DNA of 64,000 bases from Anaerocolumna jejuensis DSM 15929 (GCF_900142215.1 NZ_FRAC01000030.1:18824-82823), one strand, 5' to 3'; shown: positions 1 to 8,601, numbered from the stretch's first letter. Numbers and translations are program-made. The notes: generated by a model from the sequence alone, not told the origin.

Positions 1-883
1 TTGTGATTTGATTTAAACTGGAAGTACTCCAGTCATTCATTTTTAAACCAGCTTCATACAATTCACCACCTTTGTGTTGTTTATCCGACGGAACATTTAT
101 TTGTAAAAAACCATCAATTTTCGGTTTTGTATCGATAGTGTAACTCCATCCGGCAGCACTCGACCCTTTTGCATTTACTTCTGTAATATAGGACCAAAGC
201 TCCATAGAACACTTTAGTGAATTCATTACTCCAGCATCACTTGGTTTATTCAGTAAAACAGCAAACTTACTGTCATTTGCTAAAGCTTTAAAACTTCTAT
301 TATCAGCAATATAATATTGCAGCAATGTATTATAAAAAATACCGTTGTTAAAATCCTTATTGGGTTCTGTTGTCTTGTATTCAGAGAGATATTTAATACG
401 CCCTGTTGATTTCTTATTATTTTCCCCACCAGAAAGATCCATTGACATCGCACTTATACTTGACTTTCGAGCTAAATAGACTTGCTCTGCCGTATTAAAA
501 TTCTGATTGATAAGATATTCTGACAAAACATTGGAGCATAACCATAACGCCTCTTCCGACGCATGCGGAATAACAGTTTTTATGGTATTAGCCTGATTAT
601 TAAATCCGTTTGTATCTGTTTTCATACCTCCTTCCGTTTTATATAATTGGACGATAAAGAGTGGATGAGTAACGGGATAAATAGTACAATTACCTCCTCC
701 TACTACCCCCGGCACAATCATACTTCCTTTTTCCGCCAAAGTATATGCAGAAGTAGAAGCATTATTTAAGGAAAAAACAAAACAACAACAAAAAAGTATT
801 AGAATAAGAAATGCTATTTTATTAAGAATCTTAGTACTATTTATATATGGTTTTAATTGTTTTTTCAAAAACCTTCTTAACAT
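1..883 (-). CDS. Secreted or membrane-anchored protein of unknown function, 3' end beyond the window
   Basis: An uninterrupted minus-strand frame of about 294 codons runs from ATG at 881-883 off the left edge, so the C-terminus is missing. GGAGG lies 9 nt upstream (892-896), a good ribosome binding site. The N-terminus is basic (MLRRFLKKQLKP), followed by a hydrophobic segment around residues 23-42 ending in SLNNAS, which fits a signal peptide or membrane anchor. The visible body has no domain I recognise; a pattern such as VPGVVGGGNCTIYPVTHP follows the anchor. It could be a surface adhesin-like protein. A 120-bp sequence just upstream (941-1060) is duplicated upstream of the toxin gene at 5569. 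Confidence 0.75.
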   Translation of the reverse strand, partial: MLRRFLKKQLKPYINSTKILNKIAFLILILFCCCFVFSLNNASTSAYTLAEKGSMIVPGVVGGGNCTIYPVTHPLFIVQLYKTEGGMKTDTNGFNNQANTIKTVIPHASEEALWLCSNVLSEYLINQNFNTAEQVYLARKSSISAMSMDLSGGENNKKSTGRIKYLSEYKTTEPNKDFNNGIFYNTLLQYYIADNRSFKALANDSKFAVLLNKPSDAGVMNSLKCSMELWSYITEVNAKGSSAAGWSYTIDTKPKIDGFLQINVPSDKQHKGGELYEAGLKMNDWSTSSLNQIT

Positions 884-940
884 TTTGTTTTCCTCCGTTC
901 ACCAAAATTTGATCAAAAAAAGTCAAGTTTTTTTATAGAT

Positions 941-1060
941 ATAATATGATGAATAATTTAAGGTTTTTAATCATTTTGGGTATATTCTAAGAGTTATTTT
1001 CTCTAGCCATACTTTCAGAACATAAAAAAGTACTTAGAAGTTTTAATTTCTAAGTACTTT
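941..1060. repeat. 120-bp intergenic duplication, copy 1
   Basis: This stretch and 5686-5805 align end to end over 120 bp with no net insertion or deletion. The best conserved parts are the 19 bases starting ATAATATGATGAATAATTT and a terminal hairpin containing AAGTACTTAGA. Each copy lies immediately upstream of a minus-strand gene for a probably exported protein (start 883 here, start 5569 for the other). On the minus strand the hairpin comes first and could end transcription of the upstream gene; the shared segment after it could hold a promoter, since TATTAT is conserved in CATCATATTAT. Confidence 0.75.
1027..1060 (-). terminator. Hairpin downstream of the Ig-like/transglutaminase gene
   Basis: Perfect 13-bp stem AAAGTACTTAGAA/TTCTAAGTACTTT with an 8-nt loop. 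On the minus strand the stem is followed by a short T run. It lies 135 bp after the stop of the gene at 1195-2604. The same hairpin recurs at 5771-5805. Confidence 0.6.
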
Positions 1061-1194
1061 ACTTTAATATAGTTTATATCAGTTGAGATAATATTTTTAT
1101 ACTTAATTAAAATCAATTTATATAATCAATTTATATCAAATTTATTTTATCAATAAGCTGTACTAATAAGATGATTATAATATAATGACTCAAG

Positions 1195-2604
1195 TCACCC
1201 TAAATCATAGATATATGTAGCATACCGGCTAAAATTAATATCAGAATAATAGCCTTCTTCTCCTTCTCCTACCTTATGGTCACTCCATAAATCTGTTGTC
1301 AGATAGTACTTATCAAGGCTATGTAAACCAGCGCACCAGTATGTATCAATATAATACCAGATTCCATCAACTTGTACTTTATTCCACGCATGCCCTACCC
1401 ATCCATCACCTCTACCATTATCTGAAACACCTCCAACATAATAGCAAGGAAGGTCAATACATTCACATAAAAAACAAAATGTTGTTGCATAATCACCACA
1501 GACTCCGTCACCATCAAAAAGTATTCGTGAGATACTGTTTTTGTAAACGGTGTCTCCAACATTAGACTTATAGCTCTGGATAAGGTAATTCTGGATAATT
1601 GATACCTTTTCTCTATCTGTTACTGAAGAAGACATTAGATTGTTAGAATCAATGAATTTTCTTACCCACTTTAATGTTTCTAGTGAATTCCCGGTATAAC
1701 CAGTATAATTACCAGTCTTTACGGCATCTACAGGTGCAAGTACTGTAGTCCCTATTCCGACAGTAACCTTTATTTGTCTTTTCACTCCGGAAACGTTGAC
1801 TGAAACAATGGCTGTACCGTCTGCTACACCAGTAATTTCAATTCCATAGTAATAGTCCAGATTCTCTACTGAATATGCTAATTTAACCTCTACCACCTTA
1901 GGGTCAGAAGAAGTTACATTAACATCTTCATTATGCAGCTTATCATACAGCTTATAGTTATCCGCAAAATAAATTTCTTTAGTATCCTCTACTGCTACAT
2001 TGGCTTCCGAATCAGAAAATCCTTTAAAGTCATCTGCTGTGATTGAAACAGTTCCAAACTTTTTTCCATGAATATAAGCCGTCACTTTAAATTTTCCAGC
2101 TTTCGCAGCGGTTACCTCACCAGCAGAGCTTATTTTAATACTGTCATTTCCGGTTATTTCATAGGTTATACCCATCTTTTGGATAGCAACTGTGCTGTAT
2201 AAATACGATTGGGGATTTAAGGTTACCTCTTTACCGCCAACCATGATAATTTCAGCGGAGGGCTTCAAATATAATTCAGATGGATCCACTACAATCACTT
2301 TACAGGTGTAGCTTTTATTATTAACAGTAGCTACAACTGTTGTTGTTCCGTATGTAATTGCCGTGACTTTACCGGATGAAGAAACGTTTGCAATCCTCTT
2401 GTTTTTTGAAGTCCAGGTAGCTTTCGCTGAGATTCCTGTTACCTTTAGAACAGTCGTTTCACCTTTTACCAAATAGGAAGTTGTTGTGTTTAATGCTATA
2501 GCACCAGAAGTCGCTGCAGAAGATGAAATTAAAGAATAGTTTGTGGAAAAGAATAAAGTAATAAAAAACGCAAATATAAAAATAGATATTTTTTTGATTT
2601 TCAT
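1195..2604 (-). CDS. Secreted Ig-like (BIG2) and transglutaminase-like domain protein
   Basis: 469 residues with a strong ribosome binding site (AGGGAGGG, 4-6 nt before ATG). Residues 1-31 form a signal peptide ending near SSAA. Residues 35-106 look like a bacterial Ig-like group 2 domain (TSKNKRIANVSSSGKVTAI, YGTTTVVATVNN), and two further beta-rich repeats follow to about 285. The C-terminal part from about 310 is transglutaminase-like, with the family triad readable as C369 in GVCGDYA, H405 in GHAWN and D420 in YYIDTYW. Such proteins act outside the cell as proteases, cross-linkers or wall-binding factors; the substrate here is unknown. It appears monocistronic. Confidence 0.85.
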   Translation of the reverse strand: MKIKKISIFIFAFFITLFFSTNYSLISSSAATSGAIALNTTTSYLVKGETTVLKVTGISAKATWTSKNKRIANVSSSGKVTAITYGTTTVVATVNNKSYTCKVIVVDPSELYLKPSAEIIMVGGKEVTLNPQSYLYSTVAIQKMGITYEITGNDSIKISSAGEVTAAKAGKFKVTAYIHGKKFGTVSITADDFKGFSDSEANVAVEDTKEIYFADNYKLYDKLHNEDVNVTSSDPKVVEVKLAYSVENLDYYYGIEITGVADGTAIVSVNVSGVKRQIKVTVGIGTTVLAPVDAVKTGNYTGYTGNSLETLKWVRKFIDSNNLMSSSVTDREKVSIIQNYLIQSYKSNVGDTVYKNSISRILFDGDGVCGDYATTFCFLCECIDLPCYYVGGVSDNGRGDGWVGHAWNKVQVDGIWYYIDTYWCAGLHSLDKYYLTTDLWSDHKVGEGEEGYYSDINFSRYATYIYDLG

Positions 2605-2756
2605 ATACCCTCCCTAATAATATTAATTTTGATATTCTTTTGCATCATACTTATATATTAAGGGCTATTTTACCAAATTACAATATATTTATGCAAATTA
2701 TTACATTTATAAATAGTAAACAACTGAAGCTTGTCTTTATGGTACCGAATTATTTT

Positions 2757-2828
2757 TACAAAACACCTCCAAACTGAGTAATTCTTTTTTACATCAGCTT
2801 TAGGTTTATACAAACTTTGGTGCACTCT
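2757..2828. repeat. Diverged copy of the terminator-containing repeat at 10248-10320
   Basis: Shares CACCTCCAA, TGAGTAATTCT and an ACAA-CTTTGG block, in the same order and spacing, with 10248-10320. In this copy the right arm of the hairpin (TTGGAGG in the other copy) has decayed to CTTTAGG. It sits just after the decayed gene at 2902-3105, as the other copy sits just after the gene ending at 10323. The remaining bases of 2605-2756 are AT-rich and show only the ribosome binding site of the 2604 gene. Confidence 0.55.
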
Positions 2829-2901
2829 CTGACAGGGCTTTTTATAGTGTGCGGATTTAAGGCATTGAAGTCATAACCAGGTTTACGTATAAAAAGAAAT
2901 T

Positions 2902-3105
2902 TCATTTATGCAAGCTCTCTTTTAACAGCTTATATGCCTCAGCTTTTATAAAATTGTTAACTAAGAATTTATCATTCTCACTAAGTTTATTAAATGTATT
3001 GTTAAAATTATTTTTATATTTCTCATCATCTAATAAGGCAAGCGTAGCAATCGCAAAATGTCCAAATTACAAAAGTAAAACGACCTCCTGTTCGTCTTTC
3101 TTATG
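2902..3105 (-). pseudogene. C-terminal remnant of a decayed gene
   Basis: Reading the minus strand from 3105 gives HKKDEQEVVLLL, one stop codon, then a 54-residue stretch beginning FGHFAIATLALLDDEKY and ending AYKLLKESLHK with TGA at 2902-2904. The amino-acid composition is that of a soluble helical protein, unlike random AT-rich DNA, and changing the single TAA to TAT would restore the frame. No start codon or ribosome binding site is left. I do not recognise the family; its place among immunity-like genes suggests a dead orphan immunity gene. Confidence 0.5.
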
Positions 3106-3450
3106 CTTTTATAAAAAGTCGCATGTATGTCAGTTTTTTACATATCTCAGATCGCACATTTGCAACCAATTTTAATATCCGAAAACGGAAATTCTCCTAT
3201 CAATCCTTATACTAAAACAGGGGTAAACCATGGGATCAAAAATGATGCAGGATAAAGTTGCGGAATAAAAACCTTTCCGCAACACCAGCAAAAGTCGATA
3301 GTGCCAGTTTTTTGATATAAAAAGGCATTTAAGTTTGCCAAATGGCATAAAATCAGACTATTTTTTTAAAGTAGGTTTCAATCACTTGATTAAAAGGTTT
3401 GTAAGTGGCATAAAATGTGTCATTTTGATAATGTTTCAATTAATATTAAA
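3106..3450. other. Intergenic stretch without an intact gene
   Basis: It holds a small hairpin at 3257-3283 (GTTGCGGAA/TTTCCGCAAC) that may be a weak terminator. A plus-strand scrap at 3180-3255 reads ENGNSPINPYTKTGV and on to GIKNDAG before a stop, which could be debris of a toxin tail. The motif ATTTTATGCCA occurs twice near 3340 and 3410. I see no open gene. Confidence 0.4.
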
Positions 3451-3882
3451 TTAATCATTAAATACTAATTCTTTTAAAATTACATTTTTGTTATCATCGT
3501 CTAAACAGTTATATTTCACTTTAATTTCTTGTAGTAATTTGAAAGCATCTGTTTGTTCTTTAGGATATAATTTTATAAATTCACTAACTCCCCTCTTCAG
3601 ATATTTATAAAAAGTTTGATTATCGACAATAATTCCTCTTATCCCCCATTGAAACATAACACCTTTTTCAAAATAATCTTCATCCCATAGATCAAAGTTT
3701 TGTGGAAAGAAATATCCAATGCTGTTACCACCTACTCCTTGACCATTTAACATATTGTTTAATGTTTTAAGTGTACTATCTCCTAAACAATAATTTAAAG
3801 ATAGTATCATTACATCAATATTATCATTGTAGACTCCAAATATTTTTTCCAAATTTTCTTTTTCTAGATTCTCAGTAAGCAT
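3451..3882 (-). CDS. Putative cognate immunity protein of the upstream polymorphic toxin
   Basis: 143 residues, acidic, soluble, no signal peptide. It starts 19 bp after the stop of the toxin gene (3902-5569), the usual toxin-then-immunity order with likely translational coupling. I do not recognise the family. A readable feature is GYFFPQNFDLWDED near residues 55-70; a similar FFPQN-DL string occurs in the small protein at 10323-10592. Function as the antidote to the toxin's C-terminal domain is inferred from position and size only. No clear terminator follows it. Confidence 0.65.
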   Translation of the reverse strand: MLTENLEKENLEKIFGVYNDNIDVMILSLNYCLGDSTLKTLNNMLNGQGVGGNSIGYFFPQNFDLWDEDYFEKGVMFQWGIRGIIVDNQTFYKYLKRGVSEFIKLYPKEQTDAFKLLQEIKVKYNCLDDDNKNVILKELVFND

Positions 3883-3901
3883 AAATTTTCTCCTAACTCT
3901 A

Positions 3902-5569
3902 TTAATTTGACCATTCTAAAACGGGATATAAACTATCGAATGTTTCTGTTGTTGAATTTATCCAACCTTCAAATTTTAGACCATTATTAGCAGTCCCTTT
4001 AAAATATATATTATTGTTGGGTAAAGTAGTTTTTGAGCCATTCTTTAATGCTTCACTTGCCCACTGACCTATTGTTTCTGTCGAAATTTTAGATGTATCT
4101 ATAATTGTCTTTTTGTATGTTGATGTATTGTATTGTCCTTCAATCGGAACTCCTCTATAATCCTTTGCTTGAATTTGGTATGCTACATCTTTTATTCCAT
4201 CTATTGTTGGATGTTTAGTGGTTTCGGTAATTTTATATTTAATATTTTGTTCTGCAAAATATTTATCAAAAGCTTCCTGTGTATGTGCTCCTTTTACACC
4301 GTTTCTTTTTGAAAAACCCTCTGCTTCTGTCAAATGCTTCTTCCAGCTACCTTTAATTTTCCCCGAACCCTCAATTATTTCATCCGCTCCCCCCACTTCC
4401 GTATCTACCTTACCAGGTTTATATGTATCTTTAATCGTCTTCTCAAGAGTAGAATCAGCTTTTCCTATAACACTGTTTACTTTATTTAAATCCGAGCTCC
4501 CCTCTTCCAGATTATCCAGTACTTTTGCAGCCTTTGCAGCCTTACTTGCCTTTACTGCTTTTGCAATTTTGTCCACACCTTTAGTCCCTGCTACCAGCAA
4601 AGCAATTTCTGCCACAAGTTTTCCGGCCATATGAGCTCTTTTTTCAGGAGTCCCATTTATCATTTTCTCGCAATAAGCAAATCCTGCTTTAGCGCCGATT
4701 TCTACTAGGTCCTTCTGAGAGAGAGTGGCTAACTTTACTAAATCCTTTATTGTTTTTACAGGGTGACTTACAACAGCTATGGTTCCAACAACTGAATCCT
4801 TTACTCCATCCCATACCCCTGAAAAGAAATTGCCCGTTATTGACCAGGCGGGACTTCCCTTGGAATTCTTATACCCTTGCTTGATATTACTCTTTAAATC
4901 CACCTTACCATTATTTTTATTTCCATTCAAGTCACAAAAGCTAAATGGATCATTTAATAACAGATTATACACCTCTTTGCTAAATAAGCCAGTAATTCCT
5001 GGCTCTTTTAATTGAAATCCTACGATATAATACAGCGGCTCAATTTTATTGAATACTACTGGACTAATAATTTGTTTCCCTCTCCCGCATTCATACCAAT
5101 GTCTGATGGAATCTTCGAGGAACTCATTTATAATATTGGAACCCATCAACAAGTTTGCAATACTTTTTAAGAGACGGTTACGAATTTTGATATCCACTAA
5201 TAACCCCAATAACTTTACTTTCCAGTCATCAAGCCGCTGGGATTCATTATGATCCAGGAAATACCCTCTTTGTGCTGCAATCGCATCTGCTACTTCCTGG
5301 TCAATTCGTTCGGCTACTTCCCGCAGATTTGTTATTTGTTCTGCATAATGATAGAAAGTATCGGATTTTTGTTTTAAAGCTTTGACTTTATCCCTAACTG
5401 AATCACCTGCATTCTGCAGATACCCGGAAGAAGGACCTGTAACGTTTGCAATTCCACTTATGATTTTGTATTCCAGGCTCTCCCCATATTCCTCTGCATA
5501 TTTACCTAAGCACTTTGAATATACTGCTATGGATTCTAACATATCATACTCTAAGATAAAATCTGACAT
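3902..5569 (-). CDS. Polymorphic toxin with C-terminal CdiA/EndoU-like toxin module
   Basis: 555 residues; ATG at 5567-5569 with GAGG eight nt upstream. Residues 1-190 are helical and charged without a signal peptide, as in WXG/LXG-like substrates of type VII secretion. Residues 225-345 hold the linker typical of such toxins (FFSGVWDGVKDSVVGT, then a hydrophobic helix around AEIALLVAGTKGV and an Ala/Lys-rich coil). The C-terminal 146 residues form a separate module with H412 in KKHLTEAE, H429 in GAHTQEAF, H453 in KHPTIDGI and KKTIID near 487, a pattern I associate with CdiA-CT/EndoU-type RNase toxins of interbacterial competition. The exact family is uncertain and no secretion genes are in the window. 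The downstream gene is the expected immunity protein. Confidence 0.75.
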   Translation of the reverse strand: MSDFILEYDMLESIAVYSKCLGKYAEEYGESLEYKIISGIANVTGPSSGYLQNAGDSVRDKVKALKQKSDTFYHYAEQITNLREVAERIDQEVADAIAAQRGYFLDHNESQRLDDWKVKLLGLLVDIKIRNRLLKSIANLLMGSNIINEFLEDSIRHWYECGRGKQIISPVVFNKIEPLYYIVGFQLKEPGITGLFSKEVYNLLLNDPFSFCDLNGNKNNGKVDLKSNIKQGYKNSKGSPAWSITGNFFSGVWDGVKDSVVGTIAVVSHPVKTIKDLVKLATLSQKDLVEIGAKAGFAYCEKMINGTPEKRAHMAGKLVAEIALLVAGTKGVDKIAKAVKASKAAKAAKVLDNLEEGSSDLNKVNSVIGKADSTLEKTIKDTYKPGKVDTEVGGADEIIEGSGKIKGSWKKHLTEAEGFSKRNGVKGAHTQEAFDKYFAEQNIKYKITETTKHPTIDGIKDVAYQIQAKDYRGVPIEGQYNTSTYKKTIIDTSKISTETIGQWASEALKNGSKTTLPNNNIYFKGTANNGLKFEGWINSTTETFDSLYPVLEWSN

Positions 5570-5685
5570 AAATCAAACCTCGCCTTTTATTTTCACTTCT
5601 CTTTATATACTGGTTTTTTGCAAACTTTTGATATTTACAAACTCTTATTTTCAATTTTTTAAATAGGTCATTTAATCTTATAAGG

Positions 5686-5805
5686 ATAATATGATGAATA
5701 ATTTTTATTTTTTTATCATTTTTAGGTATTTTGTAAAATTTCTTTTACTTTTTAGATTTTCAAAATAAAAAAAGTACTTAGATGTTTTAAATTTCTAAGT
5801 ACTTT
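5686..5805. repeat. 120-bp intergenic duplication, copy 2
   Basis: Partner of 941-1060, same orientation and same length. It lies 117 bp upstream of the toxin start at 5569. The hairpin end (AAAGTACTTAGA/TCTAAGTACTTT) and the ATAATATGATGAATAATTT end are nearly identical; the middle is AT-rich and more diverged. The rest of 5806-5983 is AT-rich with no readable gene. Confidence 0.75.
5771..5805 (-). terminator. Hairpin within the 120-bp repeat, upstream of the toxin gene
   Basis: 12-bp perfect stem AAAGTACTTAGA/TCTAAGTACTTT, loop 11 nt, followed on the minus strand by a T run (about 5764-5770). It probably insulates the toxin gene from transcription coming from the remnant at 5984-6336. Confidence 0.55.
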
Positions 5806-5983
5806 TCTTCTTATAGTTCGTTTAAATAGGATAATATCTAAATTCATTAGCATAATCTTTAAATAAATTTATTTTCCCATAAATACGACAAAAATTTTTC
5901 TATACCAACATTAATTTATGGATGGATTGATAACTCCTTAGTTTATATATAAATTATAAAATTTATACAATGCTCAGGTTAAG

Positions 5984-6336
5984 CTATATTTTAAGAACAT
6001 CTTTTATTTGCTCTAAATAGGAATGAATTTCATCTTTAATTTTACTATCTTTTAAAATAAATGTTTCACACATCCAGACAGATGTTCGTAGAACATATCG
6101 TTTTCACCAAAGGCCATAGTATCATCATCGGCGGGTTTCCAAAATAGCAAAGTAATGTAACCTTCTTTATAATCTTCATCACTTGAATCAAAGGAGCATG
6201 AAATATACTCGGCACCCTATTCATTTGAATGAGCTAGACTTTTTATGGTACTAACTTGCAGCTTTCCAAGGAAGCAAATACTGTCTAAATAATATTTTAA
6301 GTAATATTTTTTATCTTCTGAAATCCTCATACCCAT
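5984..6336 (-). pseudogene. Decayed immunity-like gene with one in-frame stop and one frameshift
   Basis: The minus strand from ATG 6334-6336 reads MGMRISEDKKYYLKYYLDS and on to LAHSNE, then TAG at 6217-6219, then continues in the same frame as GAEYISCSFDSSDEDYKEG, TLLFWKPADDDTMAFGEN and FYEHL. Near 6075-6090 the frame shifts and goes on as TSVWMCETFILKDSK to EQIKDVLKI and TAG at 5984-5986. Two lesions in otherwise protein-like sequence mark a gene of about 117 codons that is now dead. I cannot name the family. Size, composition and neighbours fit a discarded immunity gene. Confidence 0.65.
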
Positions 6337-6449
6337 TTATCCAAAGTAACAATTTTAATTCAGTATGACCGGGAATGAATGCTATTTCTCACAGCCTTCC
6401 TTTTAGTCGAACGTTGTATTTAATTAACGATTTTTAAATACTGTTATTA

Positions 6450-7541
6450 CTACTCAAGAAGACTTGAAAACTGTGTAAATATATCATACAATTCTTCTTT
6501 TCTGACAATGCCTTGTACCCATTTATCCGGTATACTATCAAATCCATAATATATACCTGCAAGGCCACCCGCTATTGCTGCAATAGTATCAGTATCCCCG
6601 CCTAGATTAACAGCCTTCAGAACAGCATCTTTATAATTATCTGATATCAAAAACGACCATAAAACTGCTTCTAATGTATCAATAACATATCCTGAAGACT
6701 TTATTTGACTTACATTATATTTTAATACTTCTCTGCTTAATATACTTTTGTAGTTACCAAATTCGTCAGAATATTTTTCTGAACAGTTATCCGTTATAAA
6801 ATTTATGGTTATTTCATATGCATCTTTTTTGTTATTACCCGATATAATCTGAATTGCATAAACAGTATAAAATATACATGCCAGTTTGGAACGCTTATGG
6901 GCATGTGTTAACGCTGAAACTTCTTCTATCATTTTAATTAAATCACCTGCATTCATATTTCTTCCATAAAACGCTAAAGGTAATATGCGCATCAATGAGC
7001 CATTTCCGTTGTCACTTTCTGCCTTACCACCACATTCAATCGGATTTATACCAGCATGTAATTTTTCGATAGCAATCCTCGTTGAAATGCCTATATCAAA
7101 AACTTCACCATATGGTGTTAAATATCCCTTTGTATAATATTTAACAAAATTATCTGCCACACTCTTAATTGAATAACCATGATTAATGGCCTCAATTAAG
7201 CATAACATCAAGGATGTATCATCTGACCATGTTCCAAATGGCTGATGGTGCGTTCCATATGCCCGCATCTCATTTACCGGATCCATCTGTCTTTCTTCTC
7301 TTGATGAAAATTCTACTGGAACTCCTAATGCATCACCGATACAAAAGCCAAATAAACCTCCATTTAATTTATTTCTCAAATCATTTGTCTTCTCTACTTT
7401 TATTGGATTATTACTGTTATAGAAAGGACATTCTCTTCTTGCATGCATAACATAATTTAGCTTACTTTCTTCCTTGTATTTTTCACAATACAAAGGGGTT
7501 CCTTCCAAGTGTTTTACCGATGATAATTTTTCCTTCTCCAT
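6450..7541 (-). CDS. ADP-ribosylglycohydrolase (DraG/ARH family), possible immunity enzyme
   Basis: 363 residues, start supported by GAGGAG ahead of ATG. Residues 1-53 are an extra N-terminal segment with spaced Cys residues (YCEKYKEE, RECPFYNS). The family body follows: GLFGFCIGDALG (63-73), TWSDDTS with the metal-binding pair D107/D108, and GGDTDTIAAIAGGLAG near 314-330, which supplies the remaining Mg-binding acidic residues. These enzymes remove ADP-ribose from proteins or nucleic acid. In a row of immunity-like genes a role in reversing an ADP-ribosylating toxin is plausible, but no ADP-ribosyltransferase is present nearby. A general metabolic role is the alternative. Confidence 0.85.
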   Translation of the reverse strand: MEKEKLSSVKHLEGTPLYCEKYKEESKLNYVMHARRECPFYNSNNPIKVEKTNDLRNKLNGGLFGFCIGDALGVPVEFSSREERQMDPVNEMRAYGTHHQPFGTWSDDTSLMLCLIEAINHGYSIKSVADNFVKYYTKGYLTPYGEVFDIGISTRIAIEKLHAGINPIECGGKAESDNGNGSLMRILPLAFYGRNMNAGDLIKMIEEVSALTHAHKRSKLACIFYTVYAIQIISGNNKKDAYEITINFITDNCSEKYSDEFGNYKSILSREVLKYNVSQIKSSGYVIDTLEAVLWSFLISDNYKDAVLKAVNLGGDTDTIAAIAGGLAGIYYGFDSIPDKWVQGIVRKEELYDIFTQFSSLLE

Positions 7542-7587
7542 CCTCTGCTCTCCTCTATAGAGTCAATACCACTATTTCTTTAATAAA

Positions 7588-8052
7588 TCAACTCTCCAAA
7601 TCTCCCTTTTTCTTAAGAAACTCTTCAAATTCCATATAATAATTAATTATTTTTTCTTGCTCATATTTGCTAAGACTACTATATCTTCTTAGTAACATAT
7701 ATAACAATTTGTCAGACATTTCCATTTCTGCGCTACTATAATAGTCTATAGACATTTCAGACATGATATCTCCTAATAAAACTACTCCTATCTCAGCTTT
7801 TCGCTTACATATGCTATCCAATGTACGATTGGGATTAATATAATATATAATATCGAAAACGATAGCTTGTAAATAATCATCACCTTTGTTATTATCAAGA
7901 ATATCTATGCCTAATTCAAAGGCTATATTAATATCTCTATTATATAATTCAAGCAATGCTGCGCTTGTTTCTTCAAAGCCCAATATATCTTGCACTATCT
8001 CGATCAGCTTGTATGTTTCTAATTCTTTGATATATTCTAATTCTTCATCCAA
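7588..8052 (-). CDS. Small helical protein, orphan immunity-like
   Basis: 154 residues when started at TTG 8050-8052, preferred because GGAGG at 8060-8064 is 7 nt away; the frame stays open upstream to 8097 but without a ribosome binding site. It is all-helical, acidic and repeat-like (LLELYNRDINIAFELGIDIL, DYLQAIVFDIIYYI), resembling HEAT-type immunity proteins. No signal peptide. I do not recognise a named family. It is followed 46 bp later by the ADP-ribosylglycohydrolase gene and may share its transcript. Confidence 0.7.
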   Translation of the reverse strand: MDEELEYIKELETYKLIEIVQDILGFEETSAALLELYNRDINIAFELGIDILDNNKGDDYLQAIVFDIIYYINPNRTLDSICKRKAEIGVVLLGDIMSEMSIDYYSSAEMEMSDKLLYMLLRRYSSLSKYEQEKIINYYMEFEEFLKKKGDLES

Positions 8053-8139
8053 ACAACTACCTCCGTATTTTAAAGATTTTAATATTATCGCAGTCAACTA
8101 AGGTATACCATCCTCTTCTTGACTTCTGGTAAAATTGAA

Positions 8140-8592
8140 TTACTGGCTCTTATAATTACCTATTTTATACTTTTCTCTGTATTCCTCCATTTTATTTTCT
8201 ACAAGCCAGTAACTACTATCACTTTCACTTATCAAAGTTTTACGAATTATATTTCCGGATTCGTTATAAAAAATACTATCAATAAAAACATTATGTATTA
8301 CAACACTTATACTTTTAATATTTCCATTTCTGTAAAATTCTTTAGCTACTCCGTTTACAGTATTATGATCTGTCTCATTTTCATCCATTAACTCCCCAGT
8401 ATCATAATACTTCCTTTCTATTCCAGTCTTAAAACCATCTTTCACCTCAAATTCCCAGGATAGGGCCCCTTTAAAATAATCAAAAACTACCCCATTATAA
8501 GGCTTTTTCAAACTGCTATCTATAAAAAATATATCCTCTCCAGTATTAACATCTGTATCTGTAAACAGTTCATCGTAATTTACTTTATCCAT
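8140..8592 (-). CDS. MORN-variant repeat protein, YwqK-type antitoxin/immunity
   Basis: 150 residues from ATG 8590-8592, chosen because GGAGG (8599-8603) precedes it by 6 nt; an in-frame ATG ten codons further up lacks such a site. MORN-like units are visible: KPYNGVVFDYFKGALSWEFEVKDG, GIERKYYDTGELMDE, VNGVAKEFYRNGNIKS. Proteins of this kind include Bacillus YwqK, encoded beside the LXG toxin YwqJ, and are treated as its antitoxin. No cognate deaminase-type toxin is visible here, so this would be an orphan immunity gene. Function is inferred from fold and neighbourhood. Confidence 0.75.
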   Translation of the reverse strand: MDKVNYDELFTDTDVNTGEDIFFIDSSLKKPYNGVVFDYFKGALSWEFEVKDGFKTGIERKYYDTGELMDENETDHNTVNGVAKEFYRNGNIKSISVVIHNVFIDSIFYNESGNIIRKTLISESDSSYWLVENKMEEYREKYKIGNYKSQ

Positions 8593-8601
8593 ATTATACC
8601 T

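Noticed and set aside
3180..3255. Plus-strand scrap reading ENGNSPINPYTKTGVNHG
   Set aside because: Protein-like but too short and opposite in direction to its surroundings; noted only inside the intergenic entry.
5382..5666. Plus-strand ORFs opposite the toxin, aconitase and other long genes
   Set aside because: They are antisense shadows without ribosome binding sites or family features.
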